DNA from: Parietichytrium sp. I65-24A
Taxonomy: Eukaryota; Sar; Bigyra; Thraustochytrida; Thraustochytriidae
DNA: 64,000 nt
Assembly (NCBI GenBank): GCA_012862575.1
Contig: BLSF01000050.1
Location: 1 to 64,000 of the forward strand
Reading direction: 5' to 3'
Shown here piece after piece: positions 30,903 to 42,300 of the stretch. Each line of letters starts with the position of its first letter. Position 1 is the stretch's first letter. The translations under genes and the position numbers were made by a program. The notes beneath the pieces are model-generated. The model made no database searches and had not been told where the DNA came from. It saw only the letters and a program-made list of their open reading frames with translations.

Positions 30903-31401
30903 TTCTTCTAGCGATTGCCGCTGCTCGCACGGCAGCGTCACGGAGTCATCTTGCCTCTCGACCGATCTTCACCGGCTGTTAGCTGCTTTGCACAAAGTGC
31001 ACAAAGCCAGCTTGCGGGCCGATCCAGACAATCGACAAAGTCATACGGTGCTGTTTTGCTATGGCTTTCTTTGTTTGTCTTGATTGTTGATTCATTTTGA
31101 ACAAGAACATTGAACAAGTGAAGGCTGGGATTGTGAGCGCGAGCATTTGACGCCACTCCCAGTCAGCAGCTTGTTCGGCAACAAAAGAAAGAAAGGTCAT
31201 GCTTGGTCTTGGTCTTGGTCTTTTGCAAAGCGGCAGCGAGCTGGACTCGGAGATGCTATTGAACATCATTGAACCCATGAACGAACACACGCGAAACATC
31301 GGCAGCAACGATCGACTGATCAAATCCATCGGCGACCATGTTGCCAACCACACGACGTTCACACTGCATAACTTATCACTGCATCACACTGCCCAACTAA
31401 C

Positions 31402-31430
31402 TCTTCCTTCCTTCCTTCCTTCCTTCCTTC
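31402..31430 (+). repeat. (CTTC)n microsatellite
   Basis: About seven CTTC units. Confidence 0.85.
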
Positions 31431-31733
31431 TGTGTGCAAACAAGACTGGGTACTTTAATTAACAGTAAGCTCAGCAGCAGCGCAGCTAAATAATAGTCTC
31501 TTCCGCAGTGCGAACGTGTAGTGTCCATAGTGTCCATCACAGCCTGAGTCCAGCGCGCAATCGCGCATAACTTAGCGCGCCGTACTAGCTGGCCACAGCT
31601 TGGCTACTGCGCACGTAAGTTACTGGCAATAGAACAGAGCACACTCCGACCCAGCCCGCCACTTTCTCTCACATTTCTCACATCTCACACATTACTCACA
31701 CAACCTGCTCATCCTGCGCTGGATTCGTGCTGT

Positions 31734-31841
31734 GGTACTGAGTACTCAGTACCAGGTACTCACAGTCAGTGCAGAGCACAGACTAGTTTGTCAGACAGGA
31801 AACAGCGATTGTGCGCACGGAGTTCACGGAGTACTCAGTAC
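31734..31841. promoter_or_regulatory. Palindrome cluster upstream of Trk gene 2
   Basis: It starts with the perfect 20-bp palindrome GGTACTGAGTACTCAGTACC (31734-31753), which contains two overlapping copies of GTACTSAGTAC. CTCACAGTCAG follows (31759-31769), then another GTACTCAGTAC (31831-31841). The cluster lies about 200-310 nt before the ATG, a plausible promoter position. Regulatory function is inference. Confidence 0.4.
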
Positions 31842-32042
31842 ATGTACATGCAGTGGCACTCCGCGGACGGCCAGGTCCTGCCCCACGACACCCACGACAC
31901 CCACGTCACGTGCTCGGAAAGTCCGTTCGCCAACAGGCTCCACGGTCACCAGACTGCGCGGCACACGCTGTGAACTCGAAGCGCAGGCCGCGTCTCGTGT
32001 GAGCTGTTGCAAGTCGCAAGGCTGCAGTAGTGGCTGCCGAAG

Positions 32043-34136
32043 ATGATCGAGGAGGCTGAGGAATGTAGCTCTAATGAGCCGCCGCTGGAAGCGCACGGTG
32101 CGTCGCTGGAGCCTGTGAAGGAGCTAACAGAGATGGACCTGGCCAAGCCGGAGGAGATGAGGCCGAGCGCTGTCAAGCCAGAGCCAGTTAAAGCCGAACG
32201 GCGCACATTGCACTTTGACCTGGAGAGAGCGCAACGACCAAAAGGTGGACATGCCATCAATCAAACAGAGTCACGGCAGTCAGTGGAAATCAGTCTCCAG
32301 GGCAGCCAGTCAAAAAAGAGAGGCTGGTTCTGCCAAGTCGCTGCCCAGTCGTGGAACTCCTTTTCGAGCTGGGTCAAGAAAGAAATGTACTTGGATTATT
32401 TCAGGGGCCATGTAATATACTTTGTACTGTTCACCATCTGTATGAGTATCGTCGTCTACGAGGTGGAAGGCGAGAAAATTCGCTGGCTGGATTGCTGGTT
32501 CACCACGGCGAGCGCGCTGACGCTCACCGGTCTTGGAGTTGTAGACTTTGTGAGCTTTTCAGTCGCTACCAAAGTCCTTGTCCTCATTATGATCTTCATG
32601 GGGAGCCAGTTGGCCTTTGCGATCGTTCCGCTTTTGATCAGACAGGCAAAGTACCGCTGGGACAATCGCAAGAAGAGGGACGGTTGGACTGACCTCTTTT
32701 GCCTCCCATCGTCGTGGGAGCTGGCGCGCAATCTGCCAAAATCAGACTTGGAAGAGCTGCGCGTACTTTCCTTCCTCGTGAAAGCTTACCTCTTGTATGG
32801 CTTCGTGTTTTGGCTTCCCGGCTTTATCGCCCTCATGGTTTACTGTAACATGAATCAAGAGGTGTTGGATACGCTCAGCGCCAACGGTATAGCACCCTGG
32901 GCCTTCGTCACATTCCACAGCTTCTCGTCTCTCCACAACGCTGGTGTGTCACTTTTCTCGGATTCGCTTGTGCAGTTTCAGGAGAACCGAGTCATCATTT
33001 TGATTACCTGTGTGTGGATCAGCGCAGGCAATACCCTTCTCCCAGTTTTCATGCGCTGCTTTTTGAACTATTTCTGTTTTCGAAAGAGCGACAAGGATAG
33101 TGTTAAGGCTGTGCTACGAAATTCCAGGCAGTATACCACACACATCTTCAGCGGGAAAGAGACTATTGCACTCTTTTTCGTGTGGTTCGGGACGACAATG
33201 TTTCAGTTTATCTTTTACACCGCCACACCGTACAACGAGCGCACGGAGACGGAGCCACTCAACGAAAAGGCCCTTGATATGTTTTTCACCACTGTCAGCA
33301 CTAGAACGGCTGGTTTCAATGTCTTGGATTTTGAGAGCCTTCGTGCGAGCATTTTGATGCTCCAGGTTTTGCTCATGTATCTGTCCAGCTACCCGTTCAT
33401 CGTTACCGTTCGGTCCTCGTATAAGCTCCGTGTCGATGTCGCAGAGCAAGACATGCTCCGTTTTGAACGGACAGACTTTGACTTTTTGTCAGACAAGTCT
33501 TTTTCAAACTTGGGAAACGAGCCGGACAAAGTCGTCGCTTCGAGGCCGCGAAAGCACGTGAAGAGTGCAAGCTTCTCTGGGCCCAAGAGTTCCTTGGATG
33601 GTGTGACTGGGATTCAGCCAATACCATCGTTTCAGGCCTTCCCACCGACACGCGGGGGCGAAGAAAAGGACAGCAAGGTAAAAATTATCGCTGACAATAA
33701 CTCTTCATCGAGGGAAGAACTGAAGAAAACCTTGTCCAACGATATCCTCTGGCTTGCTCTCAGCACCTGGCTCATTGCAACTTTCAATCCTTTCATGGAC
33801 ATTGAGACCTTGTTCAGACTCCTCTGGGAGGTGGTCAGCGCTTATGGAAATGTGGGCTTGAGTTTGCCAATACCGGGCTCCTCAGGGAGCTTCACCGCGT
33901 CCCTAAACGACTTTGGCAAAGTCGTCATCATCATCCTCATGATTGCCGGAAGGCATCGTAGTGTACCGCACGGATTGGACTCTGCGGTCGCTCCAGTTGC
34001 AGAGCAAGATGCTTCAAACCAGCGCGCTCAGCTCTTCAAAAACAAAAGTGTAAATCGCAACTCCTTCGTTGGGACACGAAGAAACCACTCCTCTCCGCAC
34101 CTTCCCGAGTCGTGGTTCGCCCTTGATCAAATTTGA
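32043..34136 (+). CDS. Trk/HKT-superfamily K+ (or Na+) transporter, paralogue 2
   Basis: 697 residues from an ATG at 32043. It is colinear with the gene at 8787-10646. An acidic N-terminus (~1-115) precedes the membrane core with four pore loops: TASALTLTGLGVVDF (~155-169), SSLHNAGVSLFS (~295-306), TRTAGFNVLDFE (~420-431) and SAYGNVGLSLP (~599-609). The GRHRSVPHGLD motif lies near residue 637. As in the first copy, all four filter positions are Gly, the pattern associated with K+ permeation in Trk/HKT proteins. The loop between pores 3 and 4 is longer (~110 residues, Ser- and charge-rich). Substantial divergence between copies indicates an old duplication. Predicted role is plasma-membrane K+ or Na+ uptake. 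Confidence 0.92.
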   Translation: MIEEAEECSSNEPPLEAHGASLEPVKELTEMDLAKPEEMRPSAVKPEPVKAERRTLHFDLERAQRPKGGHAINQTESRQSVEISLQGSQSKKRGWFCQVAAQSWNSFSSWVKKEMYLDYFRGHVIYFVLFTICMSIVVYEVEGEKIRWLDCWFTTASALTLTGLGVVDFVSFSVATKVLVLIMIFMGSQLAFAIVPLLIRQAKYRWDNRKKRDGWTDLFCLPSSWELARNLPKSDLEELRVLSFLVKAYLLYGFVFWLPGFIALMVYCNMNQEVLDTLSANGIAPWAFVTFHSFSSLHNAGVSLFSDSLVQFQENRVIILITCVWISAGNTLLPVFMRCFLNYFCFRKSDKDSVKAVLRNSRQYTTHIFSGKETIALFFVWFGTTMFQFIFYTATPYNERTETEPLNEKALDMFFTTVSTRTAGFNVLDFESLRASILMLQVLLMYLSSYPFIVTVRSSYKLRVDVAEQDMLRFERTDFDFLSDKSFSNLGNEPDKVVASRPRKHVKSASFSGPKSSLDGVTGIQPIPSFQAFPPTRGGEEKDSKVKIIADNNSSSREELKKTLSNDILWLALSTWLIATFNPFMDIETLFRLLWEVVSAYGNVGLSLPIPGSSGSFTASLNDFGKVVIIILMIAGRHRSVPHGLDSAVAPVAEQDASNQRAQLFKNKSVNRNSFVGTRRNHSSPHLPESWFALDQI

Positions 34137-37100
34137 CATAATTTATGTGCAGTATAAAGTAGTAATTACCACCCATCCTGGTTGGCTTACAAAGTCATCT
34201 CAGCATTTCTCAGCTCCTCGAATCTAGTTGCTAGAACATGTGGTCCCTCGAATTATCTCATGTCCAATGAGGAGCCTTTTCTCTGCGTGAGCCTAACTTG
34301 TTCTCCGTCTGTTCCGGAGTGCCGTTGCCAGAAGTCAGTTCAAGTTGGTGGACCAATCAACCAGGACAGGCTTTTTCAAAGGTTTCGCAAACTCACCATC
34401 TTAAGAGAACAGGACCTTCTTTTTCTCCCACTTCTCATGCCTCTCCGAATTATGGGGTTTTGAGCCGGCATTTACGCGATCAAAAAGTCGAGCTTTGTCC
34501 GGCCCTCTCTGTACGACTGCCACTGCTCTATTTTGAACTTGTTAACTCGGGAATTGTGGAACTTTGGAACTGAACCGGAAAATGTGAACCGCTTTGAGAA
34601 ACTCAAAAAGCGCTCGATTTCGCGATTAGACGGCCCATGAGCCCTCCTTCCTGCGCAGATTAATCTTCGCCCCAGTTGAGAATGGTAACGGGGTTGAGCA
34701 ACCACAAAGTGCAAGTTTTGTTGATGATAGAACAGACAAGTTTCATGTCTTTTGTTCCCGCTTTTTGGAGAGTTAGAAAAATTCATCTGTTTGAGGGAAA
34801 ATTCATGATCACTTGCTTAATCTCTATCGTCAGTCCCGTCGTATCGTATCGAGCCACGGGTTGGGTTGGCCACCCATTGACGACTTTCGGTGCAGGTCCT
34901 GTGCTGTATCTGTTGCTGTGTTACCTCACAACTGGTCCACGTGACTCTTCCGCTCTCCTCTGTCGAGCTCCTTTTTATTCACATGTCAATTCGTTAGTGC
35001 TACTTTCGACTTTTTTGCGTACCAGATTCCCTTTGTAACAAGTGGCTTCGGGGGGTTGCACTTGAAACAAAAAACATGCGATGAGCTCACCGATTCAAAC
35101 GTACTTATGAGGGTAAGTCGACTGGGGTGAACTATACAATTCGTCACTTTCGAAATTTTTCTCGGCCCGATCAATTATTGTCCACGAAGGTATCAGTCGC
35201 CAAAAGCTCATCCGTTTCGACATGTCCGCTCAACTTTAACGGTAAAGAGGAACATGTGTTAATTTACAGCGGCAAGCTGGTCTCTTTTCGATGCATAATA
35301 ATGAGCACACCATGCGGCGATTGGGGTCCACTTTATTAGGCTAAGCAGCCGCAGGCTGCAGTCGACAAAGAGAATTCATTGCTCATCTCTTGAGAACTAA
35401 CACAGCTCGCTCAAAGTGTGAAGAATTACTCATCAACTGCATTTTCTGAAGAGCCGGAGGTGCACAATGAAATCACGGTATGTTATTTCCCTTTGCACTT
35501 GTCTCTCGCCATTTTCGCCTCCTTCGTCACCTGCCCATCAAGGTTTCCAAACCTGCCATACCCTGTTCCGAGAAACATGATATGAGATGCGACCGTTGTT
35601 TTGAACACCGGAATTCAGATAATTTCGCCGAAGGACAGAATCTTCGCTTGCTCGTTAGAGAACTTGTGTGACCACGAAAGAGCAACATATTTGCTTGCTG
35701 TCCATTTTAATTTTAAAGGAACAACTTTTTAAGGGAAAAGTTTTTTCTTCTTTGTTGGAAAAGTAAAGGCAACCGAGAGAGCGTCATGACGTCTATGGCC
35801 TCAAAACGACTCAAAACAGACAAAGGATGGATTGACAACAGGGGGCAAACAACGAGCGTAGCGGGTTCTCGTGGGTGCTACGCAGACCTAATCGTTGTGG
35901 CGCCACCTGCTTCTGCAACCTCCAAGTAGAATCAGGTTTTCAGCTCGAGATCTCAACCTCCACAGTTAAGCGCTCAAATTCAGAGCGGCGGTGTCCAGTC
36001 GACCAAGTCCAAACTTGCGGTCAACGCACACAAAGCATTTCGGAAATCCCTTTCCATCAACTGCCCGGGTTGGAGTTGGGTTTCTGTCCCACGGACCATT
36101 GGCTCTTGCAAAACAAAAATCCGCAGAGCACGGGACATGTACTCAATTTTGCGCCAAGCTACGAATGTGACGGGAAGTGACAAGTCGCATGCAAGCAAAC
36201 AGCTCTATTGGCCTCGCACAAAGAGAAGGCTGAGAGCACATGGCGTCGCGGCTTAGTTTCAAAGGCCATTTCGTAGATCTCAGTTATCGTTCTATAAGTT
36301 GTTGACCGTCAGAAAGACTGGCCGACCGCCTCAGACTCCGGGACGGCTTGGACTCGGAGCCACGGCGCGCAACGGTCATATTATTTCGACTCAAAGTTCG
36401 CACCCAGTAAACAATTTTTCTCGTTTTGATTTCAAGACATCCCTCTCGCAGCTGAAAGCATTTACGGTTTGGTAGTCAGGGAAGTGGCTTTCGTGTGTTG
36501 TTGGTTGAGAGGTCAAAACGCAGAGTGCTCAGAACAGGTTTCTGCCTTCTGCACTCTGCACAGACTGATGCTCTACAGTGCAAACATGAATTTCGAGTTT
36601 TACGAGTGCTCCTCTTCTCAAAATTTGACAACACGTCCAGGGAGGAAGCAGGTATTCACATGTCTAGTCGAAAAGTTGAGATGTTGCTCAGGAACAGGTC
36701 ATCGTTCTTGCACTTGTGAGGCCAAAAACAAGCAAAAGCTTCAGTTTGCGTCAACGTTTGTGTTTACGACGAGAGATTGCACCCGCACGTTTACCTTTAC
36801 TGAACGCCCATAAGATTGAGAAGTGTTGATTGAGTCTTGAGATAGACAAAATTTATCGTTTTTTTCTTCACCATTTCACCCTCTGCATCAAGTTCGACGA
36901 GACGGGAAGGAAATATTACCACCGCGCCGTTGGAAACCCGTCGTCTCACACCGCTTAGTCCAACCTGCGCTTACTGACGGGAGATTCTGCCGTGCTAGCC
37001 AACAGGCGCCTCATCGAGAGAGGGCTAAGTCACTTTTTGGTGAGGCATACATTTTAGAGCAGTAGATCGGGACGGATTGCCAGTCCAGTCCAGCGAGCGG

Positions 37101-38107
37101 CGAGGGAGGAAACAAGAAAAACACTTCCATCTGTCCGACGCCCTCTCAGACTCTCATAAATCAGTTGGACTGAGGCAGAGGCCATACCTAAAGGTGACTG
37201 GAGAAACCGTGGAAAATGGCGCTTTCTTTTCTTTACTTTTTCTTTTAAATTCTGGCAACTTGTGCAACTTGTGCGTGTAACTATTGCAACTCCGCCGTCC
37301 CTCCAAGTGCCTTTGCCGAACTGGATGGGTTGCTCACTCGTATGGCCAGACGACCTCCGACTCCCTATGTTTCGCAACGAATGCGCGAGATTCTTTCATC
37401 TCACATCTGACATCAAACACACGCACAAACGAATAAGAAAAACTTGCAAGTAAAGAAATCTATAAGCTTGAGCTCTCGAGGAGTTCGAGGAGGGGCTAAA
37501 CTTGCAGCCACGACACTTTGCTTTCGTCACAAAACAACGTAAATTTCCAATCAAGGGAACTTGAATCATTACCCTAGAAACTACGTTTGCGTTTGCGTTT
37601 TAGTTTAGCCTTGGGTTTACGAAATTCCGTGAGAATCGAGAGCCAAACGGTCGAAAAACCTGAGTCGACCGAGTCGACCGTCGAGAGAAAATGGTCAAAG
37701 AAATTTAAGATTTCGAAAAGGTAAGGCTTACAACAAAAAATACAGTCGAGCTGAAGAGGCACTTGCAGGCGACTGAACCTTCCTTCTCCTTGCTGATTGC
37801 TAATTGCTTCTGATTTTGTTCCGGACATCCTTTTTCTTTTACTTACTTTCTTTCCAAAGTCTGCGGTCAGTTTCACGGTCAGCAGCAGGCGCACGAGCGA
37901 TGATGATAACTGCGAGTCTCATATCCCGTGCTTGCCAGTGATTGCAAGCAAGACGGCTGCCTCCAAGCACTGAGACAGAGACGGACAGCTTCCGCACTTT
38001 CTAGATGTTCATTCCTTGGTTGCAGCACGGAATGCGACTGGACTGGTGGCGTACTGGCACAGCTGGCACTTGCACAATGAGTTGCGTTGGAGGAAAGAGA
38101 AGCTTCT

Positions 38108-38118
38108 CTGACTGTGAG
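38108..38118. promoter_or_regulatory. Recurrent palindrome CTGACTGTGAG
   Basis: Exact CTNACNGTNAG copy, 1.2 kb upstream of the GPCR start, in noncoding DNA. Confidence 0.25.
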
Positions 38119-38317
38119 AGTCTGTGTAGTCTATGTGCACGTCCACTCAAGAGACTCTTCCTTCTTTCATACACCTGCGTCTCTCAAATGCTCTCTATGT
38201 AGATAGAACACATACAAGCTCGCCAACCACGGGGCACAGATTTTAGGCGCATTCCTCGTCCTTGCTCCCTCCAAGAAACGCAACAACACATGCGCACTGG
38301 AGAAAGACAAAGAAAGA

Positions 38318-38339
38318 AAGAGAGAGAGAGAGAGAGAGA
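38318..38339 (+). repeat. (AG)n microsatellite
   Basis: About eleven AG units preceded by AAAG units. Confidence 0.85.
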
Positions 38340-39309
38340 TTTTGGGAGAGAACTACGCGGCCTTGACTCGAGAGATAGGCTAGCACAAAAAGGAAAAACG
38401 GAAAGAGCTCTTCAAACAGGAGCAAAAAATTTGGAATGCGATTTAGGACGGAATAAAGACCCTCCTCGTCTCCTCGTCAACTCCCACTGACCTTGACCCA
38501 GCTGCTCAGAGCAAATTAAGTTGACCCCTCGCGAAGAAGAAGTCAAGAAAGATACGCTGAAAAAACTGATTGCCCATTGGTAGCTGGAGCAACTCATCGC
38601 TGATTGCACTAGGCCAGTTGAGGTTCACAGACTGCGCCGACGAAAGGAATTACGAGTTATGAACCATTCAAAGTCGAAAAAACGAGGTAAGGTGCATGTG
38701 CAGCATGGCTTGTGAGGGAAGATCCTCTGGGGTCGGAGGCACAACTTCGAGGCATCGTTTGGGAAATCTTCAAAATGGCTAAACAATTTTTAGCGTGGAG
38801 CATTGTGACTGTGCATACCACGAAAACAGTTTTTGAGTCTGATGAGCGTGACAGATGCTCGATTTCTCTGCAACAGTAGCAGCGAAGATGGTTGGTTGCG
38901 GAACATCTATCAGAAAGGAGAGAACAATCATACAACAAAAATATCAGTCGCTTCGCCATCTCCAGATCTCAAAGAATTAAGCCGTTGCAGGCTGCACCTC
39001 TGAGTCTGCAATTTTGCGCGCTTAGCACTTGAAAGTAACAGCGAACGCCTCGAGGTGATGGAGGTCTGCATAACATACATGCACGTAGTGAATACCTCTC
39101 TCCGCCGTCTTGGTGGCGAGCTTTTCGACCTCTTTCTTGGTTAGGCCTTAGCATTTGATATGAGGAAGGCCTGTGCCAGCACTTGAATTGGCAGACACTG
39201 AACTGTAGCATCGGAATCGCGAGTTCAGGCAAGTCTGGAGCATTCGCCCGACCCATCAGAGCAGGTATTGAAACCAGCGCGCGCGGTTCGAGAACTCGGA
39301 ACCAAGGAA

Positions 39310-42300
39310 ATGCGCACTCTCCCACTTTTGTCGCTCGTTGCCGCCGCATTTGGAGTAACACAGTCATCTGCCGATTGCGGATGCAAAAATCGATCTGACA
39401 CACGCGTTGGATTCGTCACCTTCAAGCCGCAAGAGACTTACCAAATTGGTGAGTACATTAGTGGGTTTCGCGAGGCGTCCAAGCAGCTCAGAATTGCCGG
39501 CACTGTTTACGCGCCATCAAAAGATGATTTTGTCAATGTCCACAGCAGAGATATTAGCGAAGCTTTTAGGGCCATGCTCGACGATGCAGTAGCCTCTGAC
39601 CCGCACGCTCTTGTCATCAACGTTCCGGATCTCGGAGCGGAATCCGACTACCTTCGCTCACAAGTCCCTTCAGGTGTATCCGTGGTTCTCGTCGGAAACG
39701 GCATTCACGAAGCAAGTTCTAATAGCACCTTGTTTCAAGGGCTCACTCACATTGGAGTGGACGAGTACGAGGTTGGATACGAATTCGGAGTTCAGGCAGT
39801 TCGCCAGCAGGTTACATCTGCGCTTTGCATCTATTATGAGAGTTCGAAGGAAACTGCCGAAACAGAGCGTTGCGAAGGGTTTCTAGCCGGCTTCAACGAT
39901 ACATGCACTGCGAACAAGATCACTTGCACTTCAGAGGCCGTGGAAATGTCGATTGGAAACGTCTATGACTTTGAAGAAAAATTGGAAGCCAAACTCCAAG
40001 AATCCAACCACGCTTCAACGAATTTCGTCGCGGTTCAGGGTGGCATCGCCGCCAAACATGCTTCCACCGTGCTGTCCGGGCTCGGACGCTCGTCTAGTAA
40101 AATTGTCAGCTTTGTCGCAGATAGCGAAGCCTCGGAACGCTTGGACGCAGGCACACTCAATTCCGCAACTGACAGAGAGGACTATTTGGCAGGATATATG
40201 GGTGCATTCCTCTCTACATACTCGGCTACCACAGGACAGAGACCAGCCAACGAAGTTTTAAAGTCCAAACAGAAAATCATCACCAGCTCAATCAAAACAC
40301 CATCAACCACCATTGACCAGCTGCGACTTGACTTTATCGTACACGGCCGTGGTGTCGACGGCTTTTGGCTCGTCTTCAAGGAAGGTGGCCAGGAGGCTGC
40401 GCGGGACCTTGGGCTAGACTTTGAGGACTGTTCACTCCCAAATGCAGATTGTGACACAAAGCTTGGACGGATTGCATATCGCTCTCCAGAAAGCGAATTT
40501 GACCTCACTGACCAATCCTTTCAGATTCTTGAGGCCGGAAACTTGGATCCCCAGGTCAATGGTTTGATGATCAGTATCCCCAATGTCGATGCCCTCCAGA
40601 ACGCCATCGAAACCGTCGGGGAATATAACATTCCGTCTGTAAGTGTCAACGCCGGAGGTGATGTCTATAAGGACTTTGGGCTCATAGCCCATTACGGCCA
40701 AGAGGAGGTGGCGGCCGGAAAAGCCGCTGGTGGCCGCATGGCCCAGGTGGCTACAAAGACCCTCATGCTCAATCACGAGAAAGGAAACAGTGTCATGGAA
40801 AGCCGCCATGATGGGTTCAAGGCGGGCTTTGAAGAAGCGCTGGGCCAAACGGATATCACCACCGTGGACACTTACACCTTCGGGGATGCGAGTTCTTTTG
40901 GGGAGAAAGCGGTTGACTTTCTTGTCGCCAATACGGACTACGACGCCCTCATGTTCCTGGGAAACTCCTTCAACCTCACCAAGGCGAATGAGCTATTTGA
41001 AGCAGCCGGGATTACGAGGAAGATTTACATCGGGCAATTTGATATTGTTGACGAGACTGTGGACCATATTCTTGCCGACCGCCTGGAGTTTACAATCCAG
41101 CAGCAGCAGCAAATGCAAGCATATCTCCCTCCAATCGTTCTCGCCAACCGGGCCCTCACAGGGCAGATTCTCGACGAAGACTGGATTCTGACGGGCCCAG
41201 CGATAGTTGCTAAAGATAATGCCGCAGCTGTCACCTGCCAGCACGAGCTCACCTGCACTTTTGAGGAGGAGTACGCACTGGAGTGTCCGATGCCACAAGC
41301 CAAGTCCGACGGCTGGTGTGACTCCGTCAATAACATTGAAGCGTGCGACTACGACGGTGGCGACTGTTGCGAAGAGACGTGTGAGAGTACAACCGCATTC
41401 ACATGCGGAGAAGATCGATTCTCATCTGGCCTCAATCAGTTCACCTGTCGCGATCTGGACACGCTAGAGGGTCTCAAGTGGTTTTGTGGGGAAAATTCAG
41501 AAGACCCGGTGTGCACTGGGGTCAGTTTTCGCGAACCCACTCTTTTCAACTTGGGCCTGCTCCTCGACATCACTTACGCGGACGCTGAGACAGAGTCCGA
41601 CTGCGATCAAGGCGTGTGGGACGCCTCCAGCGAAACCTGCTTCGTCGATGTGCCTACCCGTCTAGCGTCCTTGTTAGCGATGCTCGCCGTGAAGCATTTT
41701 AACGAACGGATTGGCACTATCATGGAAGATTTTGCGACGTTAGGCACGACGTGCAACAAGATCCTCACAGTAACGGTTGCCGACGCTGGGGATAGTGTGG
41801 CTCAATCCATAGAAGGTGTGATGACATTGCTGAGGACCAATAGCAGCGACGTCGTGATCGGTCCATCCTCCTCTTCCGCGGCTCTCTCCACTGCTCTTCT
41901 TTCTGGCGTGTATGCTGTTCCGCAGATTTCTCATGGTGCGACCTCTGTTCGGTTGAACGATAGAGAGAGTTTTCCCCATTTTTCCCGCACAGTCCCATCA
42001 GAGGATGAGAACGCGGCGGCAATATGTTCTTTCTGGAAATCGCTAGGGTTTCGCTTTGCAGCGGTTTTATTCCCAGAGACACAGGATGGAGAGTCTAGGC
42101 GCCAGAGTGTCACAAAAAACTGTGCCAGTGTCGACATTGATATCTATACCTTTGCCTACACCGCGAACGACAATTCTACAGCACAATCTGCGATACAACA
42201 ACTGGCGGCCTCAGAGATCAATGCCGTCATGCTTGTCGCGTCCGCAAGAGACTCTACGACAATCTTGACCAGTGCTTTCGAAAGTGGAGTCCTCGGCCAA

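Larger units (their letters stand above)
29537..32042. other. Intergenic region with low-complexity tracts, upstream of Trk gene 2
   Basis: No gene recognised. It may contain the left end of the MULE. It holds an AATCA/AAATC tract (30145-30205), CTCC (30883-30902) and CTTC (31402-31430) repeats, CTCACTGTCAG at 30099-30109, and a dense palindrome cluster at 31734-31841 that lies 200-310 nt before the Trk start. Confidence 0.5.
34137..39309. other. Gene-free 5.2-kb region upstream of the GPCR gene
   Basis: No frame carries a recognisable domain on either strand. It includes an AG microsatellite (38318-38339) and CTGACTGTGAG at 38108-38118. Unrecognised short or multi-exon genes or noncoding RNAs remain possible. 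Confidence 0.45.
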
